Assembly: GCA_045614365.1 (NCBI GenBank)
Contig: JAZLCV010000086.1
Location: 1 to 5,171, forward strand
Source: SIG480 sp045614365
GTDB lineage: Bacteria > Bacillota > Clostridia > Oscillospirales > JAAYXM01
DNA length: 5,171 nt
Reading direction: 5' to 3'
Shown here: piece by piece, positions 1-5,171 of the stretch
How the letters are laid out: every line of letters starts with the position of its first letter
How positions within the stretch are numbered: position 1 is the stretch's first letter
Program-made: the position numbers and the translations under genes
The notes under the pieces: model-generated
Seen by the model: the letters and a program-made list of their open reading frames with translations, nothing else
Database searches by the model: none
What the model was told of the DNA's origin: nothing

Positions 1-3000
1 CCTGCCTTGATTTCAAGCTCTGCTTCCGTATAAACCGGAGCTTCCGGAACCGCGATATTGTCGCTCTTTACAAGAGAAACACGTACCTTATACGTTCCGA
101 TTTCCTCAGGAGCGGCTTCCGCCCACTTTCCGTCAACCTCATATTCCGTCTTAAACTCTGCCGTGGTATCCTTCGGCATAATTGCGATATCTATCTTTAT
201 CTCGTCGCCCTTTCTGTAGGAAAGCTTCGAAAGTGCAATCTCGTACTTCTCTGCTTTCTTTACATTAAGAACACCGGGAGCAAATGTAATCTCATAATTC
301 TTTGCCGTGATGCCGGAAACCGTTACCGGATATTCGCCTGCGTTGTCAAACGCCTTATACTCCGTTTTAAATACTGCATCGCCCTCAAGCACGTTTGCAT
401 CCTCACCGAGAACAAAGCCTTCACCCTCAACCTCGGAGAATACTGCATCTGCGCCGTAGAAAATCTCAACCTTCTTCGGCTTAACTGTAAGCGGAGCTTT
501 CTTGACCGTGAGCCTGTAGCTTGCGGAGGTTTCGGTGTACTTTTCTGTTGCTGCAGCAGTTGCAGTGATTGTTGTTTCACCCGCGGAGAGGATCGTCACC
601 TTGCCGCTGTTATCAACAGTTGCAATGCTTTCATCACTGCTTGTGTAGGAAAGTGTACCGCCGTCAGGCGAATCATTATACGCTTCGTTATAAATCTCCT
701 TTTCTTCACCATATGTAATTGTCATTATCTCGAAAAGGAAGGATACTTCCTGCGGAACGAGCTTCGGAATAGCTTCTGTCTTTGTCTTTCCACAACCGTT
801 CTTGCAGGTATAGGTCATCTCACCCTCTGTGTCAACAGTCGGCTTTGTTGTAACCGTGCCGTCATCCCAACTGTGACCGTTTTGCGGAATTTCCGTCTCG
901 TCCTTCGCTGCGTTACAGCGCGTTCTCTTGCAGTGGATGGACTTTGAACCTGCCTCTTCACACTTCGGCTCAACGTCAACCGTATATTTATCATCCCAGT
1001 CGTGGTCAAGTGCGGAAATGGTATCTGTTTCATAGTGGTCGCAACGCGAGCAATCACGTCTCTTTGTTCCGGTGGTCTCGCACTTCGGCTCAACGGTGGT
1101 TGACCAGTCGCCCATATCATGGCCAAGCTTTCCGCTTGTAAGAGTTACCGAGTGTCCGCAGTTGTTTTTACATGTGCTTACCATTGTGCCATCCTCGGTG
1201 CAGGTCGGCTCTGTTGTCACGTAATCACCCATATCATGCCCTGTCGCTGGAATAGCTGCAGTATAAGACTCTTCGCAATCAATATCAAGGCATCTATATG
1301 TCATAACACCGTCTGTTGTACACGTCGGTGCTGTTGTAACCGTTCCTTCATCCCAGTTATGAACCGGAAGAGAGTCTTCCCATTTAATTTCTGTCGGGAT
1401 TTCCGTTGTGCTTCCCGCACCGGTTACCGTGAATGCATCGGTAAGTCTCCAGCCCTGACCTTCGGAAAGGTCAAGCCCTTCTCCGAACTCTATCGTGAAT
1501 ACACCGGAAACCTTATCGCCCGGCTTGAACTCGTCGGTTTCAAAGAGGAAGCCTTCGCCGTCAAGGTCTTCAACCGCGTCGGGACCGTATTCGCGTGCGT
1601 ATTTTGCCTCGATTACGCCATAGTCCTCAAAGAACTTACCGCCGAGAACTGTGAATGAAAGGTCGTAGATCGTCTTCTGGGAAGTGTTCTTAAGCGTATA
1701 ACGCATTCTGTAAGGTCTCCCGACAACAGCGTGGGTTTCCGCTTCAATCTTAAGCTCCATTGCGCTTCCGGCAAGAACGTTTATAGCATCTTTGATTCCG
1801 AAGGTAAGGTCAATATCCTCGGAAACATTACCTGCAATGCGTTTGCCGGTGATTGTTCCGTCAAGCTCATATTCACCCTCTTTGTCTCCGCAGATGTACC
1901 AGCTGTGCTCTGCCTGTGCCTTCGGTGCAACGTCCCCGAGAACTGACGTATTGCTCTGCTCGCTGTCCTTCATAGCCGCGAGAGAAAGTCCATCCGGAAC
2001 GTTAAGGCTTGCCGTGAGGTCTTCTATGGTTTCTACAGCAGAGGTATTTGAGCAGACAAGCTGTACCTCAAAAATTTCCTTAAGCCAGGTTGTGCTTGAT
2101 TTAACGATAAGATAAATATCCTTTGCAACCGGCTGTACTGCTATATTGTTCGAAATGACCGGCTTGCAATCACCTACTATATCTCCCTTTTCATTATACA
2201 GATAGTCAATTTTCACGGTCGGCATAAAGGAAAGAACCGCTGAGCAGTTGTAAACGTGCTGATTTGCGGGGTTTGAAGTGTCAACCCCTGCCTTCTCTGC
2301 TTCTTCCTTTGTAAGCTCTTTTACAGCAGAATCAACCTTTATTATATCGCCCTTGTTAAGATACACCGTAAAGTGATTATTTGTATCGCTGCGCTCAATC
2401 TTAAAGCTTCGCGCCTTATATCCGTCTGCAATTACACCAACGGAATATTCTCCATCCTCGAGATCAAGAGATGCATTGCCGGAAGCATCGGTCTTTAATG
2501 TATACTTCTTGCTGTTTGCATCTTCAAGCGTAATATACGCACCAGAAATTGCCGGAGTCTCCTTAGTATCACCGTCAAGAACGGTAAAGGTTGTGTTTTC
2601 GCCGATGGCGATTTCAATCTTTTCGATTTCTATTTCAAATTTATACTCGTCATCTGAAACTTCAATCTCTTCTGTTTTAGTAACGTAACCCTCCTTTGTC
2701 ACAACAACCTTGTAAGATCCGTTTGCAAGCTCAGTACCTGCAGTACCTTCTGTACCTGTAACTATAACTGTTTCATCATCTGTTGAGTCTGAAACGGTCA
2801 TCACTTCAGCACAAACCTCAGGTGTGGCGGTTCCCGTTTCTCCTGTAGCTCCGCCCGTCTCTGTTCCTGCATTCTCATCTTCCGTTGAAATTTTGCTAAT
2901 TGTAAGAGTTGCGCCTGAAACAGGATAATCTGTATCTTGATCGGTTACAGTGAAAAAGGTTTCGGTCATCTGCGGAACATCAGGATTGACAACCTCTTTT

Positions 3001-4775
3001 TTAAGTTCGATAAGAACTGTCTGATGCTCCATAACAACCTCAACTTTGTCCGTTGATGTAATATATCCTTCAGCAGATGTCTGAACGGTGTATGTACCTT
3101 CATAAAGCGTTGCCGCTGCCCAGCCGCTTCCATTCGCCTGAATGCTTGTCGCACCGGCACTTGAAGCTGCTAAAGAATCAGTGATAACAAGTGATGCATA
3201 AGGGATTTCTTCGTTGGTGTCCTCGTCCTTTATGCTGAAGTTGACATTATATTTTTCGGGAACATCCGGAGTTACCGGAGGAATTATGTTATCGTCCTCA
3301 ATAAACTCAAACAAAATCTCATTCCAGTCTTTTACTGCAAATGTATCCGCTTCTTCCTTCGTGGTTACCATAGAGCCGTCCTGGCAGAGATATACCTCTC
3401 CGGTGTATAGTGTCGAATCGTTGGAAACGGTATCACCATCAACCTGATATATATAATATACCTCTTTGTTGATAAATTCTTTCGGAAGAACAACAGAGAC
3501 ATAATTTTCTTCATCCTGAATATCAAATCTGTCATAGATTGAGAAGCTCTCCAAACCATCTGTGGAAAGTACTTCAAATCTGTAATAGAATGGAGAACTG
3601 CAAGCTCCCTCCTGCATAGTTGGCCAAAGAGCGAACATCGCACCTGCATCAAGAAGGAAATCAATCCCTTCCGTATCTTTTGTTATTGTAAGCTCTGTTG
3701 CCAGGTTCTTATCGCGGACGGTTCCACTTGAACTTGCTGTGGAATAGTAGTAATCTCCTTCCTCGATGTTAGAAGAGGAATAGCATCCGTCCACTTCCTC
3801 TGCATATCCGAAAAGCTCCAGATGAAATATGTCGCTTACCGGCAGCTCGCTTTCTGCAAATCCTATCATATAGGGAATATACATATCAAAGTTGTTATCA
3901 AAGGTTATACCCGTAAATGCTGTATTTACATAATATCTTCTGCCTCCGAAGATGAGCATTGGTTCAAAATTATAATATTCAAATCCTGCGTATTCCGGAA
4001 ACTTGATTTTGCCGGAAACAGCACAGCCCGTATCAACTGTAAAGTCAACGTTCTCTATGTCTTTTTCCGGATTAACCTGCACCGTATAATTTTCATATTG
4101 CCCCGGAAGTATATTTGATGCGGTACTTTCCTCGCTTTTGTCGAGATACGGCGTATATTCTCCCGCAACTATCCCGTAAGGGAGGACTGTTTTGTACTCA
4201 TGCGTCTCGGCATCAATATATGCACGGGTAAAATAATCACCGAAAATAAGACCAACAAACTCTCCGTCAACCACCTGAAGATTCTCCCCCGTAATTTTTC
4301 CGGATACTTCTTTGCCGGTCGGGACAATTATATCCGCTGCAGCAATTTCCTCAAATGAAAATCCATTTGCGGCGCTGTATGGATCTTCATTCAACTTCAT
4401 TCCCTCAGACGTAAGCGTAAAATTCCCGGCACCATAATTGCTTGTGTAAATATTGGTCTGTGTTCCGTAGGTATTGCTTACCCGAACGCTGACAGAAACC
4501 CGACTCTCGTCCGCCGGAAACGCTATCTCAAATGGGATGTCTTTAAGATCATATACCAAATCTTGCCAATAACGTTGTGTTCGCGTGACCTGTCCGTAAG
4601 CATAAATATCAACGGTAAGCTCACCATCAAGATACGCATCATCCGGGAAAGATATCGTTCCCGTAAACGTCACCGTGTCCCCCGTCTCTGCTGCAAGGAT
4701 GTTTGTCGGGAGCAGTGATATAAGCATCATCACTGCAAGAACAAGGCTTGCAACGCGCGAAAAATTCTTCTTCAT
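1..4775 (-). CDS. Large secreted multidomain surface protein (adhesin-like), partial: C-terminus beyond window
   Basis: The frame gives 1591 codons with no stop and runs off the window at position 1. The start is ATG at 4775-4773: AGGAGG lies 8 nt upstream and an in-frame TAG at 4794-4796 excludes an earlier start. Residues 1-29 form a signal peptide (Lys2/Lys3, hydrophobic core about 8-22, likely cleavage near Ala28/Ala29). Then come 'VSGKI' beta modules (34-376), a beta region ending in a Pro-rich linker (377-507), three transthyretin-like modules (508-808), an unnamed beta domain (881-1130), five His/Cys repeats (1139-1339), a BIG2-like domain (about 1345-1424), an MBG-like domain (1427-1507) and part of another beta module. 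I see no catalytic motif and no transmembrane segment apart from the signal peptide. An extracellular role in adhesion, matrix or substrate binding, or as a scaffold is inferred from this architecture, not shown. An enzymatic domain or an anchor (LPXTG, SLH) could still lie in the missing part. It appears to be monocistronic from its own promoter on the 5' side. Confidence 0.93.
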   Translation of the reverse strand, partial: MKKNFSRVASLVLAVMMLISLLPTNILAAETGDTVTFTGTISFPDDAYLDGELTVDIYAYGQVTRTQRYWQDLVYDLKDIPFEIAFPADESRVSVSVRVSNTYGTQTNIYTSNYGAGNFTLTSEGMKLNEDPYSAANGFSFEEIAAADIIVPTGKEVSGKITGENLQVVDGEFVGLIFGDYFTRAYIDAETHEYKTVLPYGIVAGEYTPYLDKSEESTASNILPGQYENYTVQVNPEKDIENVDFTVDTGCAVSGKIKFPEYAGFEYYNFEPMLIFGGRRYYVNTAFTGITFDNNFDMYIPYMIGFAESELPVSDIFHLELFGYAEEVDGCYSSSNIEEGDYYYSTASSSGTVRDKNLATELTITKDTEGIDFLLDAGAMFALWPTMQEGACSSPFYYRFEVLSTDGLESFSIYDRFDIQDEENYVSVVLPKEFINKEVYYIYQVDGDTVSNDSTLYTGEVYLCQDGSMVTTKEEADTFAVKDWNEILFEFIEDDNIIPPVTPDVPEKYNVNFSIKDEDTNEEIPYASLVITDSLAASSAGATSIQANGSGWAAATLYEGTYTVQTSAEGYITSTDKVEVVMEHQTVLIELKKEVVNPDVPQMTETFFTVTDQDTDYPVSGATLTISKISTEDENAGTETGGATGETGTATPEVCAEVMTVSDSTDDETVIVTGTEGTAGTELANGSYKVVVTKEGYVTKTEEIEVSDDEYKFEIEIEKIEIAIGENTTFTVLDGDTKETPAISGAYITLEDANSKKYTLKTDASGNASLDLEDGEYSVGVIADGYKARSFKIERSDTNNHFTVYLNKGDIIKVDSAVKELTKEEAEKAGVDTSNPANQHVYNCSAVLSFMPTVKIDYLYNEKGDIVGDCKPVISNNIAVQPVAKDIYLIVKSSTTWLKEIFEVQLVCSNTSAVETIEDLTASLNVPDGLSLAAMKDSEQSNTSVLGDVAPKAQAEHSWYICGDKEGEYELDGTITGKRIAGNVSEDIDLTFGIKDAINVLAGSAMELKIEAETHAVVGRPYRMRYTLKNTSQKTIYDLSFTVLGGKFFEDYGVIEAKYAREYGPDAVEDLDGEGFLFETDEFKPGDKVSGVFTIEFGEGLDLSEGQGWRLTDAFTVTGAGSTTEIPTEIKWEDSLPVHNWDEGTVTTAPTCTTDGVMTYRCLDIDCEESYTAAIPATGHDMGDYVTTEPTCTEDGTMVSTCKNNCGHSVTLTSGKLGHDMGDWSTTVEPKCETTGTKRRDCSRCDHYETDTISALDHDWDDKYTVDVEPKCEEAGSKSIHCKRTRCNAAKDETEIPQNGHSWDDGTVTTKPTVDTEGEMTYTCKNGCGKTKTEAIPKLVPQEVSFLFEIMTITYGEEKEIYNEAYNDSPDGGTLSYTSSDESIATVDNSGKVTILSAGETTITATAAATEKYTETSASYRLTVKKAPLTVKPKKVEIFYGADAVFSEVEGEGFVLGEDANVLEGDAVFKTEYKAFDNAGEYPVTVSGITAKNYEITFAPGVLNVKKAEKYEIALSKLSYRKGDEIKIDIAIMPKDTTAEFKTEYEVDGKWAEAAPEEIGTYKVRVSLVKSDNIAVPEAPVYTEAELEIKA
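3..758 (-). other. BIG2-like domain, MBG-like domain and start of a further beta module (residues 1340-1591)
   Basis: Residues 1377-1406 show the hallmark of bacterial Ig-like group 2 domains: Tyr-Thr-Ser-Ser-Asp-Glu-Ser-Ile-Ala-Thr-Val, then Gly-Lys-Val-Thr, then Ala-Gly-Glu-Thr-Thr-Ile-Thr-Ala. It ends at Leu-Thr-Val-Lys-Lys (1422-1426). The next unit (1427-1507) opens Ala-Pro-Leu-Thr-Val and has Ile-Phe-Tyr-Gly-Ala (1438-1442), Gly-Glu-Tyr-Pro-Val-Thr-Val-Ser-Gly-Ile (1480-1489) and Lys-Asn-Tyr-Glu-Ile-Thr-Phe (1492-1498), as in MBG-type domains of adhesins. Residues 1510-1591 look like one more beta module (Gly-Thr-Tyr-Lys-Val-Arg-Val at 1560-1566) and continue outside the window. These are stalk or binding domains of surface proteins. 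Confidence 0.82.
759..1361 (-). repeat. Five tandem His/Cys repeats of about 40 residues (residues 1139-1339)
   Basis: The repeats start at His1139, His1180, His1219, His1258 and His1301, with lengths of 41, 39, 39, 43 and 39 residues. The shared pattern is H-x-(W/M)-(D/G)-D/E ... E/K-P-(T/K)-C-(T/E)-x-x-G, then a Cys strand, then a Cys, and an ending such as IPATGH or IPQNGH. First cysteines: 1152, 1192, 1232, 1272, and Val1314 in repeat 5. Cysteine pairs: 1162/1167, 1202/1206, 1242/1245, 1282/1287, 1324/1328. Such repeats are widespread in secreted clostridial proteins, usually just before Ig-like domains; their function is unknown to me. The His/Cys pattern suggests metal binding or disulfides. 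Confidence 0.85.
1386..2135 (-). other. Unnamed beta-rich domain pair (residues 881-1130)
   Basis: The region begins with an Ile-Tyr-Leu-Ile-Val strand and a Thr-Thr-Trp-Leu-Lys-Glu-(Ile)-Phe-Glu-Val-Gln-Leu stretch (895-906). It continues with Leu-Asn-Val-Pro-Asp-Gly-Leu-Ser-Leu-Ala (924-933), a Gly-Asp turn, and Trp-Tyr-Ile-Cys-Gly-Asp-Lys-Glu-Gly-Glu-Tyr (959-969). A second half (about 1005-1120) starts at Leu-Lys-Ile-Glu-Ala-Glu and includes Tyr-Thr-Leu-Lys-Asn-Thr-Ser and Phe-Lys-Pro-Gly-Asp-Lys-Val. The plan (soluble strands, 'N-(T/N)-S', 'L-P-x-G-L') resembles CARDB/DUF11-like surface Ig folds. I recall similar stretches in other giant clostridial secreted proteins but cannot assign a family. 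Confidence 0.45.
2352..3254 (-). repeat. Three carboxypeptidase-regulatory / transthyretin-like modules (residues 508-808)
   Basis: Three modules share the order Phe-x-(Val/Ile)-x-Asp-x-Asp-(x)-x-(Pro)-x-(Ser)-Gly/Tyr-Ala, then a loop, then Leu-x-x-Gly-x-Tyr-x-Val followed by Gly-Tyr. The last motif is seen at 557-571, 683-697 and 772-786. This matches CarboxypepD_reg / PEGA / Cna_B-like folds, small beta sandwiches used as spacers or carbohydrate-facing units in surface proteins. The linker before the first module is Pro-rich (IIPPVTPDVPE, 497-507). The second module contains a low-complexity insertion. I saw no clear Lys/Asn/Glu isopeptide triad, so Cna_B membership is uncertain. Confidence 0.7.
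2727..2885 (-). repeat. Thr/Glu/Gly-rich low-complexity insertion inside the second transthyretin-like module (residues 631-683)
   Basis: About 50 residues rich in Thr, Glu, Gly, Ala, Ser and Asp separate the first strands (SGATLTISKIS, 620-630) from the Leu-x-x-Gly-x-Tyr strand at 683-688. Short repeats are visible, such as TETGGATGETGTAT (638-651) and VTGTEGTAGTE (672-682). The matching DNA carries degenerate GGTAC(T/A)/GCAGGTACT-type repeats. It is probably an extended, disordered surface loop and a site of repeat-length variation. Confidence 0.6.
3648..4676 (-). repeat. Tandem 'VSGKI'-type beta modules at the N-terminus (residues 34-376)
   Basis: Three divergent modules of about 90-125 residues follow the signal peptide. 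Each opens with a similar strand (TVTFTGTISFP at 34-44, EVSGKITG at 156-163, AVSGKIKFP at 252-260). Each closes with another (NFTLTSEG at 118-125, VDFTVDTG at 243-250, IDFLLDAG at 371-378). The interior alternates aromatic and hydrophobic residues, as in beta sandwiches. Similar modules occur in large secreted proteins of Clostridia; I know no firm family name for them. Residues 379-495 may be a fourth, poorly conserved member. Function unknown; structural stalk or ligand-binding units are plausible. Confidence 0.55.
4689..4775 (-). other. Sec signal peptide of the large surface protein
   Basis: Residues 1-29 have the three classical parts. There is a basic start (Met-Lys-Lys-Asn, Arg7), a hydrophobic core around residues 8-22 rich in Leu, Val, Met and Ile, and a short polar stretch (Pro23-Thr-Asn) before Ile-Leu-Ala-Ala-Glu. 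Cleavage is expected after Ala28 or Ala29. There is no lipobox cysteine, so this is not a lipoprotein signal. Export through Sec is inferred from this composition. Confidence 0.88.
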
Positions 4776-4783
4776 AGTTTTGC

Positions 4784-4789
4784 CCTCCT
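4784..4789 (-). promoter_or_regulatory. Ribosome binding site of the large surface protein
   Basis: On the minus strand the sequence CAGGAGGG (4783-4790) holds a perfect AGGAGG, complementary to the 16S rRNA 3' end. It sits 8 nt from the ATG at 4775, an optimal distance, and fixes the start codon. Confidence 0.93.
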
Positions 4790-4796
4790 GAAACTA

Positions 4797-4808
4797 ATAT
4801 ATATATAT
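4797..4808 (-). repeat. (AT)6 dinucleotide run in the predicted 5' leader
   Basis: Six perfect AT units lie between the predicted transcription start (about 4818) and the ribosome binding site (4784-4789). Such runs can change length by slippage; here that would alter leader length or structure without moving the ribosome binding site relative to the ATG. No effect on expression is shown. Confidence 0.6.
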
Positions 4809-4824
4809 GAAAACACACTTAAAT

Positions 4825-4854
4825 AGTATACCACCTTACTGCTCTCAAAATCAA
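4825..4854 (-). promoter_or_regulatory. Predicted sigma-A promoter with extended -10
   Basis: Read on the minus strand, TTGATT (4849-4854) serves as -35 and TATACT (4825-4830) as -10, with an 18-bp spacer. A TGG directly before the -10 forms an extended -10 (TGn) element. Transcription should start near 4818, giving a leader of about 43 nt with the ribosome binding site. It is the best promoter match upstream of the gene, but not tested. Confidence 0.72.
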
Positions 4855-4865
4855 GGGTTTTGCGG

Positions 4866-4915
4866 TTTTTTTGAATTTTTTTCCTAAAATTTTCACAGGA
4901 GATTTTGAAATTTTT
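4866..4915 (-). promoter_or_regulatory. Phased A/T tracts upstream of the promoter (UP-element-like, likely curved DNA)
   Basis: On the minus strand, runs of seven A occur at 4866-4872 and 4876-4882. AAAATTTT follows at 4886-4893 and an AAAAATTT tract at 4908-4915. Centres fall at about 4869, 4879, 4889.5 and 4911.5, close to one helical turn apart with one turn skipped. The nearest tract lies near -48 relative to the predicted start at 4818, where the alpha subunit of RNA polymerase binds UP elements. Strong transcription or curvature is an inference. Confidence 0.5.
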
Positions 4916-4950
4916 AAAGCGGTATCTTCCTGTTTAAATTTACTTAATCT

Positions 4951-4956
4951 TATAAT
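4951..4956 (+). promoter_or_regulatory. Possible plus-strand -10 box (TATAAT)
   Basis: A perfect TATAAT lies on the plus strand, pointing away from the large gene and toward the palindrome. A transcript would begin near 4963. No good -35 is present at 16-18 bp (the nearest is TTCCTG at 4927-4932) and there is no TGn extension, so this may be chance in A/T-rich DNA. Confidence 0.25.
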
Positions 4957-4991
4957 GGCGGTGAAAAGCACTCAAATTTCGGTGTGTGAAT

Positions 4992-5126
4992 GCCGCCTAT
5001 AAAGCCAAGCGGTTATAAATTACAGCGAAGTCACAGAAAAAGCGGCGCGGGCAAAATTTTGATTTTGCCGTTTGCGCAAGCCTCTGTGATGAGCGCGATA
5101 ATTTATCCGCTGCTTTATCCAGCGGC
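4992..5126. repeat. 135-bp nested imperfect palindrome (structured RNA or MITE-like element)
   Basis: Arms pair in order from outside to inside. GCCGC 4992-4996 pairs with GCGGC 5122-5126; ATAAAGC 4999-5005 with GCTTTAT 5112-5118; AGCGG 5008-5012 with CCGCT 5107-5111; ATAAATTA 5015-5022 with TAATTTAT 5099-5106. Inside these, GCG 5025-5027 pairs with CGC 5094-5096; TCACAGA 5031-5037 with TCTGTGA 5083-5089; GGC 5044-5046 with GCC 5080-5082; GCG 5047-5049 with CGC 5075-5077; and GGCAAAAT 5050-5057 with ATTTTGCC 5062-5069 around a TTTG loop. About 49 base pairs are separated only by small bulges. It has no significant open frame. It could be a non-coding RNA read from either strand, a MITE or ERIC-like intergenic repeat, or a processing or termination structure of a neighbour. 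Confidence 0.8.
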
Positions 5127-5142
5127 CAAAGCGTGGGTTTTT

Positions 5143-5168
5143 AAAGGGGTTCGCAAGAAAACCCCTTT
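5143..5168. terminator. 9-bp hairpin, possible terminator at the window edge
   Basis: AAAGGGGTT (5143-5151) pairs perfectly with AACCCCTTT (5160-5168) around an 8-base CGCAAGAA loop. On the plus strand only three T follow before GAT and the window end. On the minus strand the stem ends in CCCCTTT and A residues follow. Neither side has a long U tract, so an intrinsic terminator is possible but weak. On the plus strand it could end a transcript covering the palindrome; on the minus strand, a gene beyond the window. Confidence 0.4.
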
Positions 5169-5171
5169 GAT

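Noticed and set aside
323..580. Minus-strand open frame of 85 residues, Gln/Arg-rich
   Set aside because: It is a different frame inside the large gene, over the BIG2/MBG-like region. Composition is that of an out-of-frame reading, not of a protein.
815..1126. Minus-strand open frame of 103 residues, Arg/Thr-rich
   Set aside because: Out-of-frame reading of the His/Cys repeats of the large gene.
759..1361. CRISPR array or DNA zinc-finger protein
   Set aside because: The periodicity of about 120 bp is only at protein level and the DNA repeats are divergent, so not CRISPR. The protein is exported, so His/Cys motifs are not likely to bind DNA.
1119..1658. Plus-strand open frame of 179 residues, Cys-rich
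   Set aside because: It lies opposite the His/Cys repeats and neighbouring domain of the large gene; its cysteines come from the reverse complement of codons there. No ribosome binding site and no family resemblance.
3822..4118. Plus-strand open frame of 98 residues
   Set aside because: Antisense shadow of the N-terminal modules, without a ribosome binding site or recognisable domain.
4846..4882. Plus-strand terminator (CAAAA...TTTTG followed by T runs)
   Set aside because: The stem is only 5 A/T-rich base pairs, it overlaps the -35 of the predicted promoter, and no plus-strand gene ends here.
4992..5126. Firm call of 6S RNA or a tRNA/rRNA fragment
   Set aside because: There is no cloverleaf, no T-loop signature and no rRNA motif. 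The rod shape fits 6S only in general, without the large open central bubble, so I left it as an unassigned palindrome.

Overview
The window is dominated by one very large minus-strand gene. It starts at 4775 and stays open to position 1, where it leaves the window. I translated this frame by hand from end to end. It gives 1591 complete codons without a stop, about 92% of the window. The product is a secreted, mosaic surface protein: an N-terminal signal peptide followed only by beta-rich, repeated, non-catalytic modules. Its C-terminus, and any cell-wall anchor, lie outside the window. The shorter open frames on the plus strand under this gene are shadows.

The likely host is an anaerobic Firmicute of class Clostridia (Oscillospiraceae, Lachnospiraceae or a relative), probably from the gut. 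This is inferred from four things: a perfect AGGAGG ribosome binding site, a sigma-A type promoter behind A/T tracts, a typical clostridial signal peptide, and a domain mix (Cys/His-containing ~40-residue repeats, BIG2-like and MBG-like domains, transthyretin-like modules) common in large surface proteins of these bacteria. No genus can be named from the sequence.

Protein layout, N to C: signal peptide (residues 1-29); several related 'VSGKI' beta modules (34-376); a less clear beta region with a Pro-rich linker (377-507); three carboxypeptidase-regulatory/transthyretin-like modules (508-808), the middle one carrying a Thr/Glu/Gly-rich insertion; a linker (809-880); a conserved-looking beta domain without a name I can assign (881-1130); five His/Cys repeats (1139-1339); a BIG2-like domain (about 1345-1424); an MBG-like domain (1427-1507); and the start of another beta module (1510-1591 and beyond).

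The remaining ~396 bases (4776-5171) are non-coding. Next to the gene lie the ribosome binding site, a 43-nt predicted leader with an (AT)6 run, an extended -10 promoter and a series of helically phased A/T tracts. Further out is the most unexplained element: a 135-bp nested imperfect palindrome (4992-5126), then a second 9-bp hairpin (5143-5168), with a TATAAT box on the plus strand at 4951-4956. This could be a structured non-coding RNA, a MITE-like intergenic repeat, or the terminator region of a neighbouring gene outside the window.
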